From Chryseobacterium nepalense (GTDB lineage Bacteria > Bacteroidota > Bacteroidia > Flavobacteriales > Weeksellaceae): a stretch of DNA of 64,000 bases. Below, in pieces: positions 51,120 to 60,310 of this stretch. The notes beneath the pieces were generated by a model, which ran no database searches, was not told where the DNA came from, and saw only the letters and a list, made by a program, of their open reading frames with translations. The position numbers and the translations under genes are program-made. The stretch's first letter is position 1. The number at the start of each line of letters is the position of its first letter. The stretch is taken from assembly GCF_023195755.1 (NCBI RefSeq), contig NZ_CP096203.1:3534001-3598000 (forward strand), in the 5' to 3' direction.

Positions 51120-52331
51120 ATGAATTTAGATCTCAAAATTAAAAATTTACTTCTTATTTGCCTAATTTTTTTAGGAGTATTCCATCAATATAATTCTCAA
51201 TCCAAAGCTTTGGAAGGTTTTAAAACAGGTGCCGATCAGCCAGAAATATATTTGCCGTTGCTAAAGGGTAAAACAATTGGCGTGGTGACTAATCAGACCG
51301 GATTAATGAGCGACAGAACTCATGTTGTTGATTTTTTAGTAAAAAACAGGATTAACATTAAATCTATTTTTGCTCCCGAGCATGGTTTCCGAGGCGATGC
51401 CGATGCCGGTGAAAAAGTAAAAAACGGTGTCGATGTAAAAACAGGAATTCCTATTGTTTCTTTGTATGGAAATAATAAGAAACCAAAACCTGAACAATTA
51501 AAAGGAATTGATATTGTGGTTTTTGATATACAGGATGTAGGGGTGCGCTTTTATACCTATATTTCTACATTAACATATCTTATGGAAGCCGCAGCGGAAA
51601 ATAATGTTGAGGTAATGGTGCTGGACCGCCCCAATCCGCATGACGGTTATACAGACGGCCCTGTTCTGAACAAAAAATGGACAAGTTTTGTCGGAATGCA
51701 TGAAGTGCCTGTAGTTTATGGCCTTACCATCGGGGAATACGGTAAAATGGTGAATGGAGAAAGATGGCTTGAAAAGGGAGTTCAGGCAAAATATACTTTG
51801 GTCCAGATGAAAAATTATCATAAAAAATTACGGTATCCAATTTTGGAAAAGCCTTCGCCGAATTTGCCCAACGAAAAATCAATCAATTTGTATCCAAGTT
51901 TATGCTTTTTTGAAGGAACTCAGGTTTCCGTAGGAAGAGGTACCGATCTGCCTTTTCAGATTTACGGTTCGCCGTGGACAAAAAGTTTACCGTATCAGTT
52001 TACACCGAAACCTAATTTTGGGGCTAAAGATCCTTTCCTCAACGGAAAACTCTGCTATGGAGAAAATCTTTCAGGTTATCCTCACGACTTAACAGAGCTT
52101 AACCTCGAATGGTTGCTTAAAGCCTATAGAAATTATAAGAATCCTGAGCTGGACTTTTTCCTTAAGCCTGCACTCGGCAAAAATTTCTGGTTTGATACTT
52201 TAGTTGGGGATGATACGCTTAGAAAACAGATCGTTTCCGGAAAGTCTATCAGGGAAATCAAAGATTCCTGGAAACCCGGTTTGGAAAAGTTCGAGAAAAT
52301 AAGAAAGAAGTATATGATCTATGAAAATTGA
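51120..52331 (+). CDS. Exo-beta-N-acetylmuramidase NamZ-type (DUF1343)
   Basis: 403 residues from the ATG at 51120 (MNLDLKIKNLLL), supported by the promoter at 51067. Signal peptide to about residue 24. DUF1343 family, shown in Bacillus and Tannerella to release N-acetylmuramic acid from peptidoglycan fragments. Visible blocks: V-V-T-N-Q-T-G-L-M, F-A-P-E-H-G-F-R-G-D-A-D-A-G-E, D-I-Q-D-V-G-V-R-F-Y-T-Y, L-D-R-P-N-P-H-D-G, and P-S-L-C-F-F-E-G-T-Q-V-S-V-G-R-G-T. Role in wall recycling is from the family. Acts in the periplasm. Confidence 0.88.
   Translation: MNLDLKIKNLLLICLIFLGVFHQYNSQSKALEGFKTGADQPEIYLPLLKGKTIGVVTNQTGLMSDRTHVVDFLVKNRINIKSIFAPEHGFRGDADAGEKVKNGVDVKTGIPIVSLYGNNKKPKPEQLKGIDIVVFDIQDVGVRFYTYISTLTYLMEAAAENNVEVMVLDRPNPHDGYTDGPVLNKKWTSFVGMHEVPVVYGLTIGEYGKMVNGERWLEKGVQAKYTLVQMKNYHKKLRYPILEKPSPNLPNEKSINLYPSLCFFEGTQVSVGRGTDLPFQIYGSPWTKSLPYQFTPKPNFGAKDPFLNGKLCYGENLSGYPHDLTELNLEWLLKAYRNYKNPELDFFLKPALGKNFWFDTLVGDDTLRKQIVSGKSIREIKDSWKPGLEKFEKIRKKYMIYEN
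51134..51141 (-). promoter_or_regulatory. -7 promoter element of the permease gene
   Basis: CAAAATTA reads TAATTTTG on the minus strand, 19 bases before the TTG start at 51115; it lies inside the first codons of the opposing gene. Confidence 0.45.
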
Positions 52332-52396
52332 TCTGTGAATGATCAATCGTATCAGTTTGAAATTCAAAGAATGAATTTACCGTTGCTTTTTGACGT

Positions 52397-52603
52397 TTAA
52401 TCAAAATTTTGCGGCGGCGTTTTATCGTCTTTGCCCTTATTCATGATTACTAAACCGATGGAAAGACCAATTACTCCCGCAGCACCGATCATTAAAGCTC
52501 TTTCCAGTTTATCAGCCTGGTCATTGCCCAGATAATTCATCATAAAAAGAATGATAAAAGTAACGGCACAAAGAATCAGATGATTTTTTCCGAATAATTT
52601 CAT
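52397..52603 (-). CDS. Small membrane protein
   Basis: 68 residues, two hydrophobic helices (about 9-25 and 37-55) with a charged loop and a polar tail (K-G-K-D-D-K-T-P-P-Q). Starts five bases after the DUF3575 gene, so it is the last gene of the thioredoxin-DUF3575 operon. No family recognised. Confidence 0.55.
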   Translation of the reverse strand: MKLFGKNHLILCAVTFIILFMMNYLGNDQADKLERALMIGAAGVIGLSIGLVIMNKGKDDKTPPQNFD

Positions 52604-52608
52604 AATGA

Positions 52609-53238
52609 TTATTTTAATTGATAAGAAATCATGACGCCTCCTCTGTAAGGAAGAATTTCACCACTTCTGTTGAATTTGTTGTCTTTTCTGTCATAGCGCT
52701 CTCCGGTAGTTCTGTCGTAGCCTTTGTAAAAATCCTGTGATGATCCAATAGCTGCATACACGTCGATATTCCATCTGTCGGAAACTTTAAACTGATACCC
52801 TCCCGTTATACCAAATATAAGCGAATATCCTTTCTGGTAAAGATTTGAGGTAACGAAAACTTCTCCAAAATCATTATAATAGGGTCCGTCAGACCAATAA
52901 TTCCACTTTTGCAAAACAAATGAAGAGGCAGCAATGTTGGCTCCCAGATAAAAATGTCTGAACGCTTCATTAAAGTAATATCTTCCTTCAGCTGAGACTG
53001 AATAATACTGTAGTTCATGTCCTGCAAAAGATTTCCAGGGAGAAATCAAAACATCACCCTGTATGGTAATTTTTTTGCTGAGCTGATGTTCCAGAGCAAG
53101 ATTAACAATCCCTAAAGGAATAAAGGCTGCATTACCTTTTATATAGACCTTTTTTTCATTGATGTTTTCCTGTTCCTGGGCATTTAAATTTCCTAAAATA
53201 AAAAGGGTAAGAAAACCTGCTAATAATCTGATCTTCAT
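52609..53238 (-). CDS. DUF3575 outer membrane-type protein
   Basis: 209 residues. Signal peptide to about residue 20 (NLNAQ). DUF3575 layout of alternating beta-strands: Y-I-K-G-N-A-A-F-I-P-L-G-I-V-N-L-A-L-E, Y-Y-S-V-S-A-E-G-R-Y-Y-F, F-Y-L-G-A-N-I-A-A-S-S-F, and Y-R-G-G-V-M-I-S-Y-Q-L-K at the end. Likely a small outer membrane barrel. Its start codon overlaps the stop of the thioredoxin gene (TAATG), so translation is probably coupled. Confidence 0.82.
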   Translation of the reverse strand: MKIRLLAGFLTLFILGNLNAQEQENINEKKVYIKGNAAFIPLGIVNLALEHQLSKKITIQGDVLISPWKSFAGHELQYYSVSAEGRYYFNEAFRHFYLGANIAASSFVLQKWNYWSDGPYYNDFGEVFVTSNLYQKGYSLIFGITGGYQFKVSDRWNIDVYAAIGSSQDFYKGYDRTTGERYDRKDNKFNRSGEILPYRGGVMISYQLK

Positions 53239-54419
53239 TATTTCTTATTAATTTGTTTTAATAACTCCTCTGCCAGTGTAGAATCTTTCTGTGCCTGAGA
53301 TGCCATATTTTTTGACATTTCTGCGTAGGTCTTTGCCTGTTCCTTATTTCCGGTAAGAAAATAAAGTTTTGCGAGAATGTAAGTGTTTTCAGAAGTTTCA
53401 CTACGCATAACCGATTTTTCGGCCCATTCAGCAGCTTTTTTCAGCGATGTAACATTAGTTATATGTTCAGAAAATATCCATGCTGCTTTTAATAATTCAT
53501 TAGGTTCAAAAGCTTCCGAATTTTTATAGTAGACAAGGGCAGCCTTTTCATATTCCGGGAAATTGGCGTTTTGCTCGTAATAGCTTAATTTGGTCTGATT
53601 GAGTTTTACTTCAGCATCATGTTTTCCTACAAGAGGTTCTGCTGCTTTCATGAAGTAATCATCGTTAATTCTTTTATTCTGATTGTCGATTGATTGTTCA
53701 ACAATTTTCCCCAGCTTAATCTGATTGTCGAATTCATGATATGTTTCTTCAGGTAAAAATTTAATGATGTCAGCTTTCCTTTCAGTAAAGACTTTATAAT
53801 TTTTGTCTTCAGAAGATTTAAGGAAGTACAGTAAAAGACCCACATCATCTTTTGTGAATTCTGATGTTTTTGCTTTGTTTTCAAAATATCTTTCCGAAGC
53901 TCTTTTGGCAAAACCAAAATCTGAAGAAGAATTGAGTTTCATAATATTGATCAGAAATTCAGGATTTTTTTCGCCCTTTTCAAAGCGTTCTTTTAAGGAA
54001 CCTTTTTTGTTGTTGGGAGAATTAACGTCCTGTGCCATTGAGATGAACATACTTTCTTCCATATAACCGTAATTCTGGGAAACGAGCTCGCCATCGCCAT
54101 TCAGAAATAGATAAGTAGGATAGGAGCGTACACCGTATTTGGCAGCAATTTCTCTTCCTTCGCCCTTTTCCATGTCGAATCTGGCGTTGATAAAGTTAGC
54201 ATTGTAATAATCTCCCACCGATTTTTTCGTGAAAATATTCTTTTCCATCATTTTGCAAGGGCCGCACCATGAGGTAAATGCATCAATAAATACGATTTTA
54301 TTTTCTTTTTTTGCCTTTGAAATAAGATCTTTAAATGGAAGTTCCTGAAAATGAATAGCTTCCTGGGCAAAAGCTGTAATCACAAAAAATAAAAACAAAA
54401 CGGAAACAATCTTCTTCAT
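53238..54419 (-). CDS. Periplasmic thioredoxin-domain protein
   Basis: 393 residues from the ATG at 54419 (MKKIVSVLFLFF); TTG 54425 is the other option. Signal peptide to about residue 18 (TAFAQ). Thioredoxin-like domain at 25-140 with the active site S-W-C-G-P-C-K-M-M and the cis-proline in V-R-S-Y-P-T-Y-L. The C-terminal 220 residues are all-helical with TPR-like features (A-L-V-Y-Y-K-N-S-E-A, Y-I-L-A-K-L-Y-F-L-T-G). Probably a periplasmic disulfide reductase or redox partner. First gene of an operon with DUF3575 and a small membrane protein. Confidence 0.85.
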   Translation of the reverse strand: MKKIVSVLFLFFVITAFAQEAIHFQELPFKDLISKAKKENKIVFIDAFTSWCGPCKMMEKNIFTKKSVGDYYNANFINARFDMEKGEGREIAAKYGVRSYPTYLFLNGDGELVSQNYGYMEESMFISMAQDVNSPNNKKGSLKERFEKGEKNPEFLINIMKLNSSSDFGFAKRASERYFENKAKTSEFTKDDVGLLLYFLKSSEDKNYKVFTERKADIIKFLPEETYHEFDNQIKLGKIVEQSIDNQNKRINDDYFMKAAEPLVGKHDAEVKLNQTKLSYYEQNANFPEYEKAALVYYKNSEAFEPNELLKAAWIFSEHITNVTSLKKAAEWAEKSVMRSETSENTYILAKLYFLTGNKEQAKTYAEMSKNMASQAQKDSTLAEELLKQINKK

Positions 54420-54480
54420 TTTCAATAAAAATTAGAAAAGCGAATATACTTATTTTCAGCGTAAGAATAGTTGAAAAACA

Positions 54481-54513
54481 AAAAAGTCATCTCAATTGAG
54501 ATGACTTTTTTTG
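54481..54513 (-). terminator. Terminator after the left tRNA-Phe gene
   Basis: AAAAAGTCATCTCAA/TTGAGATGACTTTTT, a 15-bp palindrome immediately 3' of the minus-strand tRNA. Confidence 0.85.
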
Positions 54514-54586
54514 TGGTTTCTCCAGGAATCGAACCAGGGACACATGGATTTTCAATCCATTGCTCTACCAACTGAGCTAAGAAACC
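54514..54586 (-). tRNA. tRNA-Phe (GAA)
   Basis: 73 nucleotides on the minus strand. Acceptor stem GGTTTCT/AGAAACC with discriminator A, D arm TAGCTCAGTTGGTAGAGC, anticodon loop TTGAAAA (anticodon GAA), T loop GGTTCGATTCC. No CCA is encoded: the bases after the discriminator are CAA. Identical to the second copy. Confidence 0.96.
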
Positions 54587-54671
54587 ATTTAATTTTTACT
54601 TCTTTTTTGAAGTGGTGCAAAAGTAATAATAAAAATCACATCCTGCAACTTATCTTAAAAACTTAGAAAAG

Positions 54672-54700
54672 AAAACCACCTTTTTTTGAAGGTGGTTTTT
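54672..54700 (-). terminator. Terminator after the right tRNA-Phe gene
   Basis: AAAACCACCTT/AAGGTGGTTTT, 11-bp stem; T-rich on the minus strand downstream. Confidence 0.8.
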
Positions 54701-54701
54701 G

Positions 54702-54774
54702 TGGTTTCTCCAGGAATCGAACCAGGGACACATGGATTTTCAATCCATTGCTCTACCAACTGAGCTAAGAAACC
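54702..54774 (-). tRNA. tRNA-Phe (GAA), second copy
   Basis: Same 73-base sequence as 54514-54586, 115 bases upstream of it in transcription order, with its own terminator. The 3' CCA is likewise not encoded. Confidence 0.96.
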
Positions 54775-54872
54775 ATTCTTTTTACTTCGTTGTTTTAAAG
54801 TGATGCAAAAGTACTAAGTTTTCGTATATGAAGCAAGTATTAATAATACTTTTTTTAACAAAAATTAAAAAC

Positions 54873-56714
54873 CTATTGATTTTCAACAGAATTATTTTCC
54901 TGTTCTTTCCTTATTTGCTCACTCATCTCTTCTAATACTGGCTTGATCGTATTTTCAGGCAAATCACTTATTCTGATATACATTAATCCGTCGATGGCAT
55001 CATTGAAGTTTGGATCTACGTTGAAGGCAATTACTTTTGCATTTTGTTTGATGTATTTTTTAATCAAAACAGGCAGTCTCAATTCAGGCTCAAGGTCATC
55101 AATAATTTTATCCAGCTTATTCAGGTCAGATTCCATTTCTTCGAAAAAAAGATGTTTATCCCTGTCGCGGAGCTTTACTTTGTATTCATTTCTGGGGGTA
55201 ATATATTGTGCTACTGCAGAATCATAATAATTGGAACGCATAAACTCAATCATCAGTGATTTCGAAAACTCGGAAAATTTATTGGAAATACTTACGCCAC
55301 CCATCAGGAATTTATGATCCGGATTTCTCAGGCATACATGCACAATTCCTCTCCAAAGCAGAAAAAGCGGTAATGGTTTCTGCTGATAATCCTGACAGAT
55401 ATAAGCGCGTCCCATTTCAATAACTTTTTTAAAGAAAGGATGGATGTCCTGTTCAAATTCAAACAATGAGCTGGTATAAAATCCTTTGATTCCGGATTTC
55501 TTCATCACCTCTCTTCCCAAAGCCATTCTGTATGCTCCTACCAGTCTTTCTTCGGCGCTGTCCCATAAAAAAAGGTGATGATAATGCTTATCATATTCAT
55601 CCAGATCGAATGGCAGGTTGCTGCCTTCTCCCACGGCACGGAAGGTAAGCTCTCTTTGCCTTCCGATTTCCCTCATAATAGAAGGGATTTCTTCATATTT
55701 GGTAAAATAGACTTCATAATTCCCGTTGCTGAAGAACATTTTATCAGTTCCTTTCAGCTTTTGGATGTCTTTAAGAATATCTTCTTTTGGCGTCTCGTCA
55801 ATAATATTCTGAACAATATTTTCTTCTTTCAGCAAAGGGAATTTTACCGAGAGATTTTTAAGATTGATGCTTTGTGCCAGTGATTTTCGTTTCTCATAGT
55901 AAGATTTCATCATGTAAACCTTACGTTTCAGGAAATCGCCGAGTTCTTCAATGCTCTCCATATCGTCCATTGCTTTTACGGCAATGGGTCTTCCGATACG
56001 AATCCTGATCGGTTTTTCCCGGTCGTTCATCATTTCTGCCGGAAGCATAAGGGTCTGTAAACTCGGATGTATTTTTGCCATCTGATAAAATAATCTGCTG
56101 TTCTTGGCATGGAAATACATAGGAACAATCGGTACTTTGGCCATTTTGATGAGCTTAAGCGCCGGTTTTTCCCATTCTTTATCTAAAATTTCTCCGTACG
56201 GATTATTCTTATTGGAGACTTCTCCTGCCGGAAAAATACCTACACAGCCTCCGTTTTGAAGATGCTTCAATGTTTCACGCATTCCTGAAGAGCTGCTGTA
56301 TGCACCTTTCCTGTTTTCAAAAGGATTCACCGAAATTACATATGGTTCCATGGGTTTTATTTTTTCCAGCAGGAAATTTCCCATAACCTTAAAATCAGGA
56401 CGGACTTCCGAAAGAATCTTGCACATCAGAATACCATCTATGGCACCAAGCGGATGATTGGAAACGAGAATAAACGGCCCTGTTTTCGGTATTTTTGCCA
56501 GATCCTCTTCAAAAGCGATATAGCTTAGGTTTCGCTCTCTCACAAATGAGTCGAAAAAGTCTTTGCCTTCCTTGTCTTTTAATTTATCGTATAATTTATT
56601 TACTTCATTTATTTTGGCAACGCTCATCACAGCAGATGCCACAGGATTCTTTAAAAATCCTATTTTATGTAAGCCGGAAGCATTTATCAAATCGTTTTTC
56701 GATATTAAACTCAT
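54873..56714 (-). CDS. Bifunctional acyltransferase, OlsF/GlsF-type (amino-acid lipid synthase)
   Basis: 613 residues with two acyltransferase halves. The N-terminal PlsC-like domain (about 70-260) has S-N-H-P-L-G-A-I-D-G (His and Asp five residues apart, as in this subfamily) and F-P-A-G-E-V-S. The C-terminal half (about 325-570) is a GNAT-like hemolysin/OlsB-type domain (E-L-T-F-R-A-V-G-E-G, L-V-G-A-Y-R-M-A-L-G, S-S-L-F-E-F, E-M-G-R-A-Y-I). OlsF of Serratia and F. johnsoniae, with this order, makes ornithine lipids; glycine lipids are the other option. Co-transcribed with lysC 22 bases upstream. Confidence 0.82.
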   Translation of the reverse strand: MSLISKNDLINASGLHKIGFLKNPVASAVMSVAKINEVNKLYDKLKDKEGKDFFDSFVRERNLSYIAFEEDLAKIPKTGPFILVSNHPLGAIDGILMCKILSEVRPDFKVMGNFLLEKIKPMEPYVISVNPFENRKGAYSSSSGMRETLKHLQNGGCVGIFPAGEVSNKNNPYGEILDKEWEKPALKLIKMAKVPIVPMYFHAKNSRLFYQMAKIHPSLQTLMLPAEMMNDREKPIRIRIGRPIAVKAMDDMESIEELGDFLKRKVYMMKSYYEKRKSLAQSINLKNLSVKFPLLKEENIVQNIIDETPKEDILKDIQKLKGTDKMFFSNGNYEVYFTKYEEIPSIMREIGRQRELTFRAVGEGSNLPFDLDEYDKHYHHLFLWDSAEERLVGAYRMALGREVMKKSGIKGFYTSSLFEFEQDIHPFFKKVIEMGRAYICQDYQQKPLPLFLLWRGIVHVCLRNPDHKFLMGGVSISNKFSEFSKSLMIEFMRSNYYDSAVAQYITPRNEYKVKLRDRDKHLFFEEMESDLNKLDKIIDDLEPELRLPVLIKKYIKQNAKVIAFNVDPNFNDAIDGLMYIRISDLPENTIKPVLEEMSEQIRKEQENNSVENQ

Positions 56715-56736
56715 GTGTGTTTAGTCGCAATTAGTT

Positions 56737-57975
56737 TTATTGTGTTACCATTTGAAGTGTATTCTTCGAAATTTGCTCCAATAATACACTTTTTTCCTGG
56801 TAAAATTGATCAATATGATCCATCTTCGCATTCCTTACCGTAAATAAAGATACGTTTTTTATCACTTCCGTGCGGAATACTTTCTGAAGTTCTTCATTCA
56901 GTTCATCAATAGTGTGGAATTTATCTTCCAGACATAAAGCCAGTGAAATGGCAGAATTCTGCATCAGGGAAACTTTGATCTTATATTTCGATAAATATCC
57001 GAAAATTAAGCTCATATGATCTTCCGCAATGAATGAAAAGTCTCTTGTTGAGATTTTTAAAAGGGTCTGGTTTTCTTTTAAAATGTAAGTTTCTTCACTC
57101 TGATTTTTCTCTGAAGCACCTACTTTGGTTCCTGCTTTTGAAGGATCAATAAAAGATTTTACATAAAAAGGAATATTCTTTTGCTGAAGCGGCTGAAGCG
57201 TTTTCGGGTGAATGACACTTGCCCCGTAATAAGCCATTTCAATAGCTTCTTCATAAGAAATATTGGAAAGCAATGTCACATCTTTGAATTTTCTCGGATC
57301 TCCGGTCATTACTCCCGGAACATCTTTCCAGATGGTCATGGCTTCAGCATTTAAGCAATAAGCGAAAATAGCTGCAGAGTAATCTGAACCTTCTCTTCCC
57401 AGTGTTACGGTAAAATTATTATCGTCGGAACCGATAAAACCTTGTGTAACATAGCAGATTTCCTTATTAAGGTTTGAAATAAATTCTTCGGTTTTAGCCC
57501 AGTCTACCACACCTTCACGGTAGGAATTGTCGGTTTTTACATAATCTCTAGCATCCAGCCACTGGTTCGTAAACTGGATTTCATTCAGGTATTCACTCAC
57601 GATTTTCGTAGAAATCATTTCCCCACAGCTTACTACCTGATCATATACGAAATTATAGTTAGGAGATTTGTTTCTTCTTAAAAAAGAATCAATATCATCA
57701 AAAAACAAGTTGATTTCCGCAAAAACTGCATGGTTTTCAGGAAAAAGTCCTTCTGCAATTTCAATGTGTTTTCGTTTTATCTTTTCAATCTCCGTTTGAT
57801 AGTTATCTTTCCTGAAATAAAGCTCCACTACTTTTTCCAGTTCATTCGTCGTTTTTCCCATTGCTGAAATTACCAGCAGACACTTTGCAAATCCCTGACT
57901 TTTTAGTACCAGAGATACGTTCTTTACACTTTCGGCATCTTTTACCGATGCGCCACCAAACTTGAAAATTTTCAT
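56737..57975 (-). CDS. lysC: Aspartate kinase (monofunctional)
   Basis: 412 residues. Phosphorylates aspartate at the head of the lysine/threonine/methionine pathway. Kinase domain starts M-K-I-F-K-F-G-G-A-S-V-K-D; further motifs F-T-V-T-L-G-R-E-G-S-D-Y-S-A-A and W-K-D-V-P-G-V-M-T-G-D-P-R. C-terminal ACT-like region (about 300-400) with S-L-I-F-G-Y-L-S-K-Y-K-I-K-V-S-L-M-Q. No homoserine dehydrogenase fusion. Precedes the lipid acyltransferase; promoter at 58032-58039. Confidence 0.93.
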   Translation of the reverse strand: MKIFKFGGASVKDAESVKNVSLVLKSQGFAKCLLVISAMGKTTNELEKVVELYFRKDNYQTEIEKIKRKHIEIAEGLFPENHAVFAEINLFFDDIDSFLRRNKSPNYNFVYDQVVSCGEMISTKIVSEYLNEIQFTNQWLDARDYVKTDNSYREGVVDWAKTEEFISNLNKEICYVTQGFIGSDDNNFTVTLGREGSDYSAAIFAYCLNAEAMTIWKDVPGVMTGDPRKFKDVTLLSNISYEEAIEMAYYGASVIHPKTLQPLQQKNIPFYVKSFIDPSKAGTKVGASEKNQSEETYILKENQTLLKISTRDFSFIAEDHMSLIFGYLSKYKIKVSLMQNSAISLALCLEDKFHTIDELNEELQKVFRTEVIKNVSLFTVRNAKMDHIDQFYQEKSVLLEQISKNTLQMVTQ

Positions 57976-58289
57976 TAAATTGTTAATAATAAAATTGTTA
58001 GATAAAATTTGTGGGAATATTTTACGGGTGACAAAATTATAAATTTACAACGAGATATGAAATAGCGTTGAATCACAGTGACCTTAAGATTTCATTAAAA
58101 TCATTAATCCAGAGAAATTATCATAAGATCATTGAGCAATTTGGGAACAGTTTTTTATGATAAGGGTTCTTTTAAAAACTGAAAAAGCTTCGTATTATGT
58201 TGATAAACAAAGGATAAGCTCTTTTATTAATAATTCTTTTAAAATGCGATAAATTTTACGAAATTTGAGGAAAACGTAAAAAGGAAAAT
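57976..58289. other. Divergent promoter region lysC/fbp
   Basis: 314 bases without a gene. It holds the lysC -7 element at 58032-58039 and, near the fbp start, GAAATTTG (58260-58267), a one-mismatch TAnnTTTG. Between them is AAAAGCTT ... AAGCTCTTTT, a weak inverted repeat. Confidence 0.5.
58032..58039 (-). promoter_or_regulatory. -7 promoter element of lysC
   Basis: CAAAATTA reads TAATTTTG on the minus strand, 57 bases before the lysC ATG. Confidence 0.5.
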
Positions 58290-59306
58290 ATGTCAGAAAG
58301 ACCATTACAGACTTTAGGAGAATTTCTTATTGACAGACAGGATGATTTTCAATATTCCACCGGTGAGTTTTCCCGGCTTCTGAGTGCGATAAGACTTGCT
58401 TCGAAAGTAGTAAACAGAGAAGTAAATAAAGCAGGAATTGTAGACATTGCAGGCGCTGCCGGAAACCAGAATGTTCAAGGTGAAGAACAGCAGAAACTTG
58501 ATGTTATTGCCAATGAAATTTTTATTACCGCTCTGTCTCAAAGAGAAGTGGTCTGCGGAATTGCCTCTGAGGAGAATGACGATTTTATCGATATAAAATG
58601 CGGAGAAAACGGCCATTTAAGCAAGTATGTCGTATTGATTGATCCTTTGGATGGCTCTTCAAATATTGATGTAAATGTTTCCGTGGGAACTATTTTTTCT
58701 ATTTACAGAAGAGTTACAGAACCCGGAACTCCCGTTCAGCTTCAGGATTTTTTACAAAAAGGAGTCAATCAGATTGCTGCCGGATATGTGATTTACGGAT
58801 CTTCTACCATGATTGTATACACTACAGGAAACGGAGTAAACGGATTTACGCTTGATCCTTCGCTAGGTACTTATTATCTTTCTCACCCAAATATGACGTT
58901 TCCAAGAACAGGAAAAATTTATTCCATCAATGAAGGAAATTATATCAAATTTCCGCAAGGAGTAAAAAATTACCTTAAATATTGCCAGATGGAAGAAGGG
59001 GACAGGCCTTATACTTCCAGGTATATCGGTTCTCTTGTTGCTGATTTCCACAGAAATATGCTGAAAGGCGGTATTTATATTTATCCTTCATATTCACAGG
59101 CACCCAACGGGAAATTAAGATTGCTGTATGAATGTAATCCTATGGCATTTCTTGCAGAACAGGCGGGAGGAAAAGCAACGGACGGATTCAGAAGAATTCT
59201 TGAAATTGAACCTACAGAACTGCATCAGAGAATTCCTTTCTTCTGCGGAAGTGTTGATATGGTGGAGAAAGCGGAAGAATTTATGAGAATCGACAGCGTA
59301 AAATAA
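58290..59306 (+). CDS. fbp: Fructose-1,6-bisphosphatase class I
   Basis: 338 residues, standard length. Gluconeogenic phosphatase. Metal and active-site motif [13 protein letters not shown] (about 116-128), substrate loop [16 protein letters not shown], and the sugar-binding [13 protein letters not shown]. Its stop overlaps the start of menC (TAATG), so the two are co-transcribed and probably translationally coupled. Confidence 0.97.
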   Translation: MSERPLQTLGEFLIDRQDDFQYSTGEFSRLLSAIRLASKVVNREVNKAGIVDIAGAAGNQNVQGEEQQKLDVIANEIFITALSQREVVCGIASEENDDFIDIKCGENGHLSKYVVLIDPLDGSSNIDVNVSVGTIFSIYRRVTEPGTPVQLQDFLQKGVNQIAAGYVIYGSSTMIVYTTGNGVNGFTLDPSLGTYYLSHPNMTFPRTGKIYSINEGNYIKFPQGVKNYLKYCQMEEGDRPYTSRYIGSLVADFHRNMLKGGIYIYPSYSQAPNGKLRLLYECNPMAFLAEQAGGKATDGFRRILEIEPTELHQRIPFFCGSVDMVEKAEEFMRIDSVK

Positions 59307-60310
59307 TGACAGCAGAATATTTCAGATATTTATTAGAATTCAAGCGCCCGAGTGGAACATCTCGCGGCGTTTTGTATGAAAAGGAAACTTTTATTCTTCA
59401 TATTGACTCAAATGGAAAAAGAGGAACAGGAGAGTGTGCTGTTTTCAGAGAGCTCAGTTTTGACGACAGGCCGGATTATGAAGAGAAGCTTCAGTGGCTT
59501 TGTGAAAATATTCAGCAGGAGTATGAATATTTAAAAAAAGAACTGAAAGATTTTCCTTCGATATGGTTCGGTTATGAACAAGCTATTTTAAACCTGAAAC
59601 ATGGAGGTAATATTTATTTTCCTGGTGAATTTACTGAAGGAGATAAACCTATTGTGATCAACGGATTGATCTGGATGGGAGATATTGGATACATGGAAGA
59701 GCAGATTCAGGATAAACTGGATCAGGGATTTCATTGTATCAAGTTAAAAATCGGTGTCGATTGGAAATCCGAATATGAAATTCTTAAAAAACTGAGACAG
59801 AAGTTTTCAAAAGAGATGCTTGAGCTCCGTGTTGACGCAAACGGAGGCTTTTCAAAAGATGAAGCCAAAATTGTTTTGCAACAATTGGCAGAACTGCAGA
59901 TTCATTCTATCGAACAGCCTGTAAAAGCCGGCAATTGGGATGATATGGCTGAATTGTGTGCTGAAACTCCTACACCTATTGCTTTAGATGAAGAGTTGAT
60001 AGGAATTGTTGATTTGGATAAAAAGATCAATCTCTTGGATAGCGTAAAGCCACAGTATATTATTTTAAAACCTTCATTAATTGGAGGATTTTCAGGTTCG
60101 GACGAGTGGATTTCTTTAGCTCAAGAGCGTAATATTGATTGGTGGATTACCTCTGCGCTGGAAAGCAATATCGGGCTGAATGCCATTGCACAGTATACCT
60201 TTACCAAGAAAAATCCGATGCCGCAGGGTCTGGGTACCGGATCTTTATTTATTAATAATTTCGAATCCAATCTTGATCTGAAAGGAGAATTATTATATTT
60301 TAAAATTTAA
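59306..60310 (+). CDS. menC: o-Succinylbenzoate synthase (enolase superfamily)
   Basis: 334 residues. Menaquinone pathway enzyme that dehydrates SHCHC to o-succinylbenzoate. Enolase-superfamily residues: K-L-K-I-G-V-D (catalytic lysines), R-V-D-A-N-G-G-F, S-I-E-Q-P-V, A-L-D-E-E and I-L-K-P-S-L-I-G-G; S-A-L-E-S-N-I-G-L-N-A and Q-G-L-G-T-G at the end are typical of Bacteroidota MenC. A dipeptide epimerase is the alternative, less likely with this C terminus. Overlaps fbp by one base; no other men genes in the window. Confidence 0.88.
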   Translation: MTAEYFRYLLEFKRPSGTSRGVLYEKETFILHIDSNGKRGTGECAVFRELSFDDRPDYEEKLQWLCENIQQEYEYLKKELKDFPSIWFGYEQAILNLKHGGNIYFPGEFTEGDKPIVINGLIWMGDIGYMEEQIQDKLDQGFHCIKLKIGVDWKSEYEILKKLRQKFSKEMLELRVDANGGFSKDEAKIVLQQLAELQIHSIEQPVKAGNWDDMAELCAETPTPIALDEELIGIVDLDKKINLLDSVKPQYIILKPSLIGGFSGSDEWISLAQERNIDWWITSALESNIGLNAIAQYTFTKKNPMPQGLGTGSLFINNFESNLDLKGELLYFKI

